From Cryomorphaceae bacterium (GTDB lineage: Bacteria; Bacteroidota; Bacteroidia; Flavobacteriales; Schleiferiaceae), in contig JAFIEY010000145.1 of assembly GCA_020832345.1 (NCBI GenBank), positions 1 through 40,587 of the forward strand: a stretch of DNA of 40,587 nt, written 5' to 3'. The position numbers and the translations under genes are program-made. Under the pieces are notes generated by a model that did not search any database, had not been told where the DNA came from, and was given only the letters and a program-made list of their open reading frames with translations. Below, one piece after another: positions 32,195-40,587 of this stretch; position 1 is the stretch's first letter, and each line of letters opens with the position of its first letter.

Positions 32195-32212
32195 AAATCG
32201 ACTGTATCTTTG
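32183..32212 (+). promoter_or_regulatory. Promoter of tRNA-Arg
   Basis: TTG (32183-32185), a 19-nt spacer and TATCTTTG (32205-32212) fit the Bacteroidota consensus in both parts. It overlaps the 3' end of the EamA gene. The predicted start is about 25 nt before the tRNA. Confidence 0.7.
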
Positions 32213-32244
32213 CAGCCCCAAAATAAGGGAATCAATTCCCAAAT

Positions 32245-32318
32245 GGCTCCGTAGCTTAATTGGATAGAGCACCTGACTACGGATCAGGAGGTTGGAGGTT
32301 CGAGTCCTCCCGGAGTCA
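32245..32318 (+). tRNA. tRNA-Arg (anticodon ACG)
   Basis: A 74-nt cloverleaf: acceptor GGCTCCG/CGGAGTC with one G-T pair, D arm GCTTAATTGGATAGAGC, anticodon stem CCTGA/TCAGG with loop CTACGGA, and T arm GGAGG-TTCGAGT-CCTCC. The discriminator is A. CA follows but no full CCA is encoded. ACG is expected to be edited to ICG and read CGU/CGC/CGA. Confidence 0.96.
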
Positions 32319-32320
32319 CA

Positions 32321-32355
32321 CGCAAAAGACCGGCATTGTCCGGTTTTTTTTTGCG
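32321..32355 (+). terminator. Rho-independent terminator after tRNA-Arg
   Basis: Hairpin CGCAAAA-GACCGG-cattgt-CCGG-TTTTTTTTGCG. A GC-rich stem is followed by eight T, and outer CGCAAAA/TTTTGCG pairing makes it workable from both strands. It lies between tRNA-Arg and the end of the DUF5916 gene. Confidence 0.8.
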
Positions 32356-32411
32356 CTAAACTTAAATGATGGCGCAGATTTTCATCCCCTTATCAGCGTG
32401 TTTTTAGAAAT

Positions 32412-34634
32412 TTACAGAACAAACCGCCAAATCAATTTACCCAAAATTTGGGTTTGCGGTTCAATGAGCTGAACTTCCGAAGTATTGACAATGTGATTGA
32501 CTATAAAAAAGAAATCCGCACCGATGATGGGAATCCATTGCAATCGGAAATTGAAAATAAACAAATCCCTGTCTTGATTGATTTGGGCGTAAATCAAACC
32601 AAACACCCGCGGATTTAGGGCATACTCAAATCGGGTTCCCAACAATTGATTGCTAAAAGAACCATCGGGTAAGTTGACGTTGTTCCACTCTACCGACGTA
32701 GAAACCGTAAGGTAAGCCGAAGTCCGCCAGCGAGCTGACCAAACTTGCTGTGTACTGGATCCCCCATAAAACTCACCAAAACTAAATCGGACATCACCGG
32801 ACAAGGTTCTGGATCCAAATGTCCCGGCTTGGAAACGGTATCGGGTGTACCAATACTCCCCTTTATCAATGACCACCTGTCGGGTTTCTGCTCCTTCATC
32901 TTTACGGTAAATGATGAAATCTTCGATAAGTCCCTCCGCATGCCGATCTATCATAAAATTGAAATATTCTCCTGAACGGGTAAAAAAACCAAAGGGTCGA
33001 ATTTCGTATAAAAAGGATTGAATAAACCGGGTGTCGTTATAAATGGTATAGGTAAGTTGACCCGGTGTAAAATCCCATTGTCTGATCCAACTAAGTGCCC
33101 CGGTGCTTTTTGGTCTTGGGCGATATAACACTTGAGCAAAGTATTCTTGAAAATTTTGCCGTCTTTGCAAACCGACCTCTGGGTTGAAATTTTGCGGACT
33201 ACGTTGCATCGAGGCAAAGACATTTATTTTGTCATTGGGGTATGCCAGATACGATCTATAAGCAAAAGCATCTCGCTGAAACTCTCCTCGGGAATTAAAC
33301 GTATGAATATATGCGCCCCCAATATTGAGGTTTCGCTTTCCTAAAAACTTATCGGTGGCATACCGAAAGTTTCCTCCGGTTGTGGTATGCCACCCCTCAT
33401 CGGTAATTTTATTTACCGTCATAAAACCTACGGTACTTTGATCCAGTACATCCTGTCGCCAGGATCCAACCGTGTAGTTGGTCATGGGTTCGGATTCTGT
33501 GGCACCCGTTTGAATGCTCATCAAACCCATTGTACTACCGCCTTCTTTCCCGAGTAAGCGAACACCGCCCAACATCGGAACGGGATTTCGATCCTCGTCT
33601 AGTCCAATTTGCCGACTGTAAAAGGGGATGATGCGATTTCCCCCAAAACCAAAATCAAAATAATCCTGTCCTTCGAGAAAGAATTCGCGCAACTCCGGAA
33701 AAAACAAAGGAAATCGGGTGAGATTTATCTGCTCCTGATCGCTTTCGACCTCAGCAAAATCAGTATTCACAGTCACATTTAGTCTGTAGGTAGGACTGAG
33801 TAAGTAATTGACATCACCGCCCATATTGCCCTGACGCCGAAAGACATTATCAGCAACATTTGATCCACCACCGATACCATAAGGTTTAAATTCAACAAAC
33901 CTCCGGTTGCGCAATCGGTTGAGACCCGTTAACTTTCCGGCTCGATTTACCTGTTGAATATTGGCATCTCTGGACCAACCCTGCCAAAAGACTTGTTCCC
34001 GTTTTCTTCGGATATTGCGCTCCACATTGAATCCCCAAATCCGGTTAATATCTTCCTTATCATTTCTAAATTTAAGGGTTGACAGGGGTATTTCAAATTC
34101 AGCAAACCAGCCCTCTTCTGTTCGGGTAACCCGCACATCCCATACGCCATTCCAAAACCGATTGACCGAGCTTCCGTTGTCGAAAACCTGAAGATCGGCA
34201 CGAGCGCCATTGGGATTTACAATAAACAAAAATCCATTACGCTTATCGTTGTATGTATCTATTATGATTTTAACATTATCGTCGAGATTATCGTTAAAAT
34301 CCCGCTTCATTTCCTTGGCTATAATTTTATCGGGTTCTGAATCATAACACCATACACCGATGTATAAATTTCTATCCGTGTACACCACAGCCACTTCAGT
34401 TTTTTCCGTTGCGGCATTTCCCTCCTCTAACTCCCGTTGTGTAAAATTGGAAATGCGTTGCGCTAGCATCCAGGCCGGTTCATTTAATCGTCCGTCCATT
34501 TTTATAACTTCCTCAGTAAAATACGCTTGTAATTGGTTTGGTGAACTGATTTGTGCATAGGTAAACCGGAAAGGAAAAAGCATTCCTAACATCAAAAAAA
34601 AACCAAAAACGAATCCAAACTGTCGTTTACGCAT
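32412..34634 (-). CDS. DUF5916 protein with CBM9-like N-terminal domain
   Basis: The 740-aa protein has a signal peptide (to about residue 28, FTYAQ), a carbohydrate-binding family 9-like beta-sandwich (about 40-215, with KMDGRLNEPAWMLAQRISNF and YTDRNLYIGVWCYDSEPDKI) and the DUF5916 region. DUF5916 is shown by VNPNGARADLQVFDNG, RLNVTVNTDFAEVESDQEQI, NLTRFPLFFPELREFFLEGQ and many aromatic barrel-like strands. It is probably an outer-membrane barrel with a periplasmic or surface domain; its ligand and role are unknown. It diverges from the two lipoprotein genes, with an 81-nt gap. Confidence 0.9.
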   Translation of the reverse strand: MRKRQFGFVFGFFLMLGMLFPFRFTYAQISSPNQLQAYFTEEVIKMDGRLNEPAWMLAQRISNFTQRELEEGNAATEKTEVAVVYTDRNLYIGVWCYDSEPDKIIAKEMKRDFNDNLDDNVKIIIDTYNDKRNGFLFIVNPNGARADLQVFDNGSSVNRFWNGVWDVRVTRTEEGWFAEFEIPLSTLKFRNDKEDINRIWGFNVERNIRRKREQVFWQGWSRDANIQQVNRAGKLTGLNRLRNRRFVEFKPYGIGGGSNVADNVFRRQGNMGGDVNYLLSPTYRLNVTVNTDFAEVESDQEQINLTRFPLFFPELREFFLEGQDYFDFGFGGNRIIPFYSRQIGLDEDRNPVPMLGGVRLLGKEGGSTMGLMSIQTGATESEPMTNYTVGSWRQDVLDQSTVGFMTVNKITDEGWHTTTGGNFRYATDKFLGKRNLNIGGAYIHTFNSRGEFQRDAFAYRSYLAYPNDKINVFASMQRSPQNFNPEVGLQRRQNFQEYFAQVLYRPRPKSTGALSWIRQWDFTPGQLTYTIYNDTRFIQSFLYEIRPFGFFTRSGEYFNFMIDRHAEGLIEDFIIYRKDEGAETRQVVIDKGEYWYTRYRFQAGTFGSRTLSGDVRFSFGEFYGGSSTQQVWSARWRTSAYLTVSTSVEWNNVNLPDGSFSNQLLGTRFEYALNPRVFGLIYAQINQDRDLFIFNFRLQWIPIIGADFFFIVNHIVNTSEVQLIEPQTQILGKLIWRFVL

Positions 34635-34703
34635 AAAAACCCGTCTTCAAAAAAGTGGGCGCTAAATTAAGAAAAGTCAAACAGTAAATACCCGTGAATT
34701 TCG

Positions 34704-34711
34704 TATCTTTG
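34704..34711 (+). promoter_or_regulatory. -7 element (TATCTTTG) very close to the lipoprotein start
   Basis: Perfect TAnnTTTG ending 4 nt before the ATG at 34716. If used, the mRNA would be essentially leaderless, as suggested for tgt. Confidence 0.45.
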
Positions 34712-34715
34712 TAAA

Positions 34716-35462
34716 ATGCAAAAAATACTTTTGAGCTTCACAATTTTTGGGTTGCTAATTGGCTGTAACCCCGATTCCTCTAAAGGAAACAACCAAAATA
34801 CCAATAAGGATCAAACTCCGGGTCCAGAAAAGGCTTTTAATTCCATTCATCAAAAAGTGATGAAATCTTCGTCCGTTTTTGGAGAGCGCATAGGTGGCTG
34901 GGAGGAATACTTCACCCTTGTTGAAACTGAAGACAGCGATTCTGCCTACTATTATGTTGCCTACGAAGAAATTCAGGGCAACCAAAAGCAGCCTTTAGCT
35001 ATTTACCAGCAAATCTCTTTTGTCGATGGTGATTGGAAAACCAAACAAATGATCGACACCTATATCAAAAGAACCGTTGAGGGAGAAAAATTCATCCATG
35101 TTTCCGATCCGGCAGGCAACACGGTCATTTTCAGAATTACAGATGAAGGACTGGTTTCTGAACGAACTTATGCCAAATTACAAAAACTTGAAAACCATGA
35201 TTTCTTGCCACTTTTTAGGCGAACCAGTGGAATCATTCTCCCGGGGGTAACCTTTCAAAGATGCAAGGATGATATATTGTTGGCCTTTTATGAAGACCAC
35301 CACCTGACCATTCTCAAAAATTTTCACGAACAATTGGTGGGAGAAAAAAAACGAGCGAGTGCCATTCTCGAAGGATTGTTTACCAAACCCGATTACGGAG
35401 AAAGGGAATTATTTCGTATTACCGAAATAAAAATGGTGAATGAGCGTTCTAATTGCCAATAA
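34716..35462 (+). CDS. Uncharacterised lipoprotein
   Basis: I do not recognise this 248-aa protein. The N-terminus (MQKILLSFTIFGLLIGCNPD, Cys17) is a clear lipoprotein signal, followed by a low-complexity Asn/Lys/Asp linker (about 20-38). The globular part is mixed alpha/beta with segments such as GGWEEYFTLVETEDSDSAYY and RTSGIILPGVTFQRC. Two cysteines (the second at the C-terminus, NCQ) might pair. A second lipoprotein gene starts 3 nt after its stop, so they are probably co-expressed. Confidence 0.75.
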   Translation: MQKILLSFTIFGLLIGCNPDSSKGNNQNTNKDQTPGPEKAFNSIHQKVMKSSSVFGERIGGWEEYFTLVETEDSDSAYYYVAYEEIQGNQKQPLAIYQQISFVDGDWKTKQMIDTYIKRTVEGEKFIHVSDPAGNTVIFRITDEGLVSERTYAKLQKLENHDFLPLFRRTSGIILPGVTFQRCKDDILLAFYEDHHLTILKNFHEQLVGEKKRASAILEGLFTKPDYGERELFRITEIKMVNERSNCQ

Positions 35463-35465
35463 TAT

Positions 35466-36056
35466 ATGATGAAGACACGCATTGTCGTTTTGGTACTTTT
35501 TTTCAGCTTTGGCCACCTGTTCTTTATTGGTTGCGGGCCTGATGATGTTCGTTTGCTCAATTTATCCTCGCCAGTTTGCTCCTGGATTCAAAAAGATATA
35601 CTTTACCGTCACGGAACAGAGGATCAACCATCGATCCTAAATTACCAAGAATCCGCTTTGGAAATCATGTTCCTCACCGAAGCCATTGCCAGCTATTCCG
35701 GTGGAAATACCGGTGGGAAAATTTGGGCGCGGGGCACCTCGCGATCCTACCAGCGCATCGATTCTATTTCGATTGTTTCTTCAGTGGACATCGATACCAT
35801 TCCGGCAGGCGCTGAACTGGCTGGTTCAGTTTTCACCTTTGTCCATTATCCAAATCTCCAACTCAGGGACTACGGCAGAAGCAAAGACCATTTTAACGAA
35901 TACATTCAAAACATCCGGCAATCCAGCGAATCCTACTTTATGTACCTGCGCATGCGTGAAAAATTTTCGGCTACACCTTTTAACCTCCAAATGGAATTTT
36001 TCTTAAACGATGGTTTCTCGCTTAAATGTGATTGTGGCTGGGTTCAGTTTTTATAA
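35466..36056 (+). CDS. Uncharacterised lipoprotein
   Basis: I do not recognise this 196-aa protein. It begins MMKTRIVVLVLFFSFGHLFF and has a lipobox IGC (Cys23). The mature part has a C-terminal CDCG motif (KCDCGWVQFL), and two further Cys in the protein could form disulfides. No repeats or known domain are seen. It follows the other orphan lipoprotein closely and its stop is 24 nt from palindromic element copy E. A start at the second ATG (35469) is equally possible. Confidence 0.72.
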   Translation: MMKTRIVVLVLFFSFGHLFFIGCGPDDVRLLNLSSPVCSWIQKDILYRHGTEDQPSILNYQESALEIMFLTEAIASYSGGNTGGKIWARGTSRSYQRIDSISIVSSVDIDTIPAGAELAGSVFTFVHYPNLQLRDYGRSKDHFNEYIQNIRQSSESYFMYLRMREKFSATPFNLQMEFFLNDGFSLKCDCGWVQFL

Positions 36057-36080
36057 GGACTTCGATATTAGTATTTTTTT

Positions 36081-36204
36081 AGTCCACTCCAAAAAGGATG
36101 CTTTCAATCAAAATCGAGGGGATTTTTGAACCGGAGCAAGTGAGGATTCGAAAGTCTATCGAAAAGGAAGATTTTGGCAGAAAGGAACTTTTTGGAGCAG
36201 ACTC
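36081..36204 (+). repeat. Palindromic element, copy E (loop-less variant, 124 bp)
   Basis: Ends AGTCCACTCC and GGAGCAGACTC, with the first G replaced by T. The apical CTAAC/GTTAG hairpin and a further 6 nt after AAAATCGA are missing. It fills most of the gap between the stop codons of two convergent genes (lipoprotein and ligA), a typical place for a bidirectional terminator. Confidence 0.9.
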
Positions 36205-36222
36205 ATTTTTCAATGGCTTACA

Positions 36223-39114
<2,892 letters not shown>

Positions 39115-39115
<1 letters not shown>

Positions 39116-39570
39116 TAGGAAGAAAATTCATTTTTCACTGCACGCAAAGCTTCGTCGATGTGTTGCTCGGCCTTAAGCTGACTATTAAAAGTATGGATGA
39201 CCTTTCCTTTACCGTTCATTACGTAGGTCACACGTCCGGGCATCAAGCCCAATAAATTTGTAGGAACCCCAACCTTTTTTCTAAAAGCATTATTAGGGTC
39301 AGACAATAAGGTAAAAGGCAAATTGTGCTTTTTGGCAAATTGTGCATGGGAAATTGGTGAATCGCTGCTGATGCCCACCACTGGAACATGTAAATCCTGA
39401 AAATCCTCGTATAAATCTCGAAAACGACAAGCTTGTTTTGTGCAACCCGGCGTATCATCTTTAGGATAGAAATACACGACAAAAGGTTGGCCTAATAAAG
39501 ATTCCATGGAAAAATTCTCACCGCGTTGATCCTTGAGTACATCGAGCGGAAAGGCGTCATTGATTTTCAT
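39115..39570 (-). CDS. bcp: Thioredoxin-dependent peroxiredoxin (Bcp/PrxQ)
   Basis: The 151-aa peroxiredoxin reduces hydroperoxides. FYPKDDTPGCTKQACRFRD holds the peroxidatic Cys43 and the resolving Cys48 (C-x4-C spacing of the PrxQ class), and GISSDSPISHAQFAKKHNLPFTLLSD is typical. The Thr/Pro of the PxxT/S-x-x-C motif are kept. First gene of the minus-strand operon with prmC and ligA; it may also use bacillithiol-linked redoxins, since bshA is present, but that is only inference. Confidence 0.95.
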
Positions 39571-39591
39571 AAAAAGTGGATTTACATTGTG

Positions 39592-39599
39592 CGAAGATA
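39592..39599 (-). promoter_or_regulatory. Likely -7 element (TATCTTCG) of bcp-prmC-ligA
   Basis: On the minus strand TATCTTCG differs at one base from TAnnTTTG and lies 21 nt before the bcp ATG; the same variant precedes the DUF5686 gene. Confidence 0.4.
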
Positions 39600-39670
39600 A
39601 CCATTTAAAGAGAAAAAAGGTTTTAGATTTTGCGTGATGAACAGAAAAACCAAAAAATGGGCAAAAAAAA

Positions 39671-39692
39671 AACCCCGAAAAAATCGGGGTTT
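39671..39692 (-). terminator. Rho-independent terminator of tRNA-Met
   Basis: AACCCCGA-aaaaa-TCGGGGTT hairpin with a run of T on the minus strand after the stem (A-run on plus at 39663-39672). It directly follows the tRNA on that strand. Confidence 0.8.
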
Positions 39693-39697
39693 AATCG

Positions 39698-39771
39698 TAG
39701 CGAGAACGGGATTTGAACCCGTGACCTCAGGGTTATGAATCCTGCGCTCTAACCAACTGAGCTACCTCGCC
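39698..39771 (-). tRNA. tRNA-Met (anticodon CAT, elongator type)
   Basis: A 74-nt cloverleaf read from the minus strand: acceptor GGCGAGG/TCTCGCT (two G-T pairs), D arm GCTCAGTTGGTTAGAGC, anticodon arm CAGGA-TTCATAA-CCCTG (one A-C mismatch at the loop side), T arm ACGGG-TTCAAAT-CCCGT, discriminator A. CAT could in principle be a lysidine-modified Ile tRNA; the overall sequence looks like Bacteroidota elongator Met. Confidence 0.93.
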
Positions 39772-39782
39772 AAAAGCGGGTG

Positions 39783-39790
39783 CAAATATA
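39783..39790 (-). promoter_or_regulatory. -7 element (TATATTTG) of tRNA-Met
   Basis: Perfect TAnnTTTG on the minus strand, 11 nt before the tRNA 5' end. Confidence 0.55.
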
Positions 39791-39920
39791 TAAACATCCT
39801 CGGTTTTAAAAACCACTTTTTTTAAAAATTTCAGAGGGATTTTTTTAGGTTGGTTTTTGTTTGGTTCACAACAAAATTTTTACCTATATTGCGCCATAAA
39901 TAATATCTACTTCAATCCTC

Positions 39921-40307
39921 ATGGAAAAAGTTAAGTTTCAAATAGAATTTCCGGTCAAGGCATCACCTACCATGCTATTTCCGTTCCTATCCACCCCCAG
40001 CGGTTTGGCCGATTGGTTTTCTGACGACGTTAATTCTCGCGGAGAGATTTTTACTTTTATCTGGGGTGATAGTGAGGAATCTGCAAAATTGCTCACCAAA
40101 AAGAAAGGAAAAATGATCCGCTTTCGTTGGATGGAGGATGAAGAAAATGGAGATGAATATTATTTTGAGTTTCAAATTGTAGTCGATGAACTCACCAAAG
40201 ATGTTTCTTTAATGGTCATTGATTATTCTGAGGAGAACGAACTTGAAGAAAACAAATTATTATGGGAAAGTCAGGTCAACAGACTTTTTCATAAAATAGG
40301 TTCCTAA
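39921..40307 (+). CDS. START-like/AHSA1-type domain protein
   Basis: The 128-aa single-domain protein of the Bet-v1/START-like fold as found in Bacteroidota has an N-terminal beta-strand MEKVKFQIEFPVKASPTMLF, the helix SGLADWFSDDV, and beta-strands rich in aromatic and acidic residues. It would form a hydrophobic cavity; ligand or partner unknown. A -7-like TATATTGC lies upstream near 39885. Its stop is 4 nt from palindromic element copy F. Confidence 0.85.
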   Translation: MEKVKFQIEFPVKASPTMLFPFLSTPSGLADWFSDDVNSRGEIFTFIWGDSEESAKLLTKKKGKMIRFRWMEDEENGDEYYFEFQIVVDELTKDVSLMVIDYSEENELEENKLLWESQVNRLFHKIGS

Positions 40308-40311
40308 AGTT

Positions 40312-40442
40312 GAGACCACGCCAAAAAGGATGATTTCAATCAAAATCGACGCAGAGAGGATTTTTGAACCGGAGCAAGTGAGGATTCAAAAATCTACCGA
40401 CAAGGAAGATTTTGGCAGAAAGGGACTTTTTGGAGCAGACTC
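40312..40442 (+). repeat. Palindromic element, copy F (loop-less variant, tandem with G)
   Basis: A 131-bp copy in which the apical CTAAC/GTTAG hairpin is deleted (11 nt shorter net) as in copy E. It has GAGACCACGCC at the left end and GGAGCAGACTC at the right. It starts 4 nt after the stop of the START-like gene and is joined to copy G by AAAGTT, which also precedes copy F. Confidence 0.92.
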
Positions 40443-40448
40443 AAAGTT

Positions 40449-40587
40449 GAGTCCACTCTAAAAAGGATGATTTCAATCAAAATCGACGCGGAGGGGATTT
40501 TTGAACCGCAGCTAACCAGCTGTTAGTGAGGATTCAAAAATCTACCGACAAGGAAGATTTTGGCAGAAAGGGACTTTTTAGAGCAGA
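40449..40587 (+). repeat. Palindromic element, copy G (full form, cut by window end)
   Basis: Same orientation as copy F, 6 nt away. 139 nt are present; only CTC of the GACTC end is beyond the window. It differs from copy A at two positions, so A and G are separate copies rather than one sequence read twice. Confidence 0.92.

Noticed and set aside
40312-40587. Possible CRISPR-like repeat array at the right edge
   Set aside because: Only two units of about 130-140 bp joined by 6 nt, with no spacers and no cas genes. They belong to the dispersed palindromic family.

Overview
This window reads as chromosomal DNA of a Bacteroidota bacterium, most likely Flavobacteriales or a close relative. The evidence is a bacillithiol-pathway BshA, a TonB receptor/DUF4249 lipoprotein pair, DUF5686 and DUF5916 outer-membrane proteins, a PID-CTERM miniprotein, a Lacal_2735-type microprotein, a Bacteroidota-style START-like protein, and repeated perfect matches to the Bacteroidota -7 promoter element TAnnTTTG. 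There are no rRNA genes, CRISPR arrays, phage genes or transposases. Both window ends lie inside copies of the same dispersed repeat, so the window is probably one contig broken at repeats.

Layout. 1-1770 is an accessory patch: an AlbA_2-type ATP-binding gene cut short by a palindromic repeat, a second decayed repeat copy, and a gene-poor stretch with several hairpins. 1774-7020 is a tight TetR / ABC / HlyD / TolC tripartite export operon whose ABC subunit has a strongly degenerate ATPase domain. 7003-12617 holds DUF5686, tatC, a PID-CTERM miniprotein and a membrane-anchored TPR/AraC regulator. 12924-16164 holds bshA divergent from a YciO/Sua5-like gene, then an M16 peptidase. That peptidase is followed by a TonB-dependent receptor and its DUF4249 partner (16172-19419). 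19710-25184 is a compact four-gene module: LysM protein, two related SGNH hydrolase-like proteins and an MBOAT acyltransferase, probably for acylation or deacylation of a cell-wall or surface polymer. 25165-28895 (minus strand) has two sulfotransferases, a DUF192 lipoprotein, lgt and a 54-aa microprotein. 29040-32318 has tgt, an LptG-type permease, an EamA transporter and tRNA-Arg. 32412-36056 has DUF5916 and two orphan lipoproteins. 36223-39771 (minus strand) has ligA, prmC, bcp and tRNA-Met, and 39921-40307 is a START-like gene.

The most distinctive feature is a family of seven palindromic elements, about 142 bp at full length, at 1, 1079, 19437, 25931, 36081, 40312 and 40449. Their ends are inverted copies of GAGTC-NN-CTC(T/C)(A/C)AAAAG. 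Inside is a perfect 10-bp stem (GATTTTTGAA/TTCAAAAATC) and, in full copies, a CTAAC/GTTAG apical hairpin, so each copy could fold into one long nested hairpin. They look like a non-autonomous MITE/REP-like family. Most lie at gene 3' ends, and one supplies the premature stop codon of the AlbA_2 gene.

Other points worth following up are the degenerate ABC ATPase, the LysM-SGNH-SGNH-MBOAT module (one SGNH paralogue has GGSH instead of GDS), a tRNA-guanine transglycosylase lacking two zinc cysteines, and an Lgt with an insertion of about 110 residues. All functional calls come from reading sequence and recalled family features; no database search was run.
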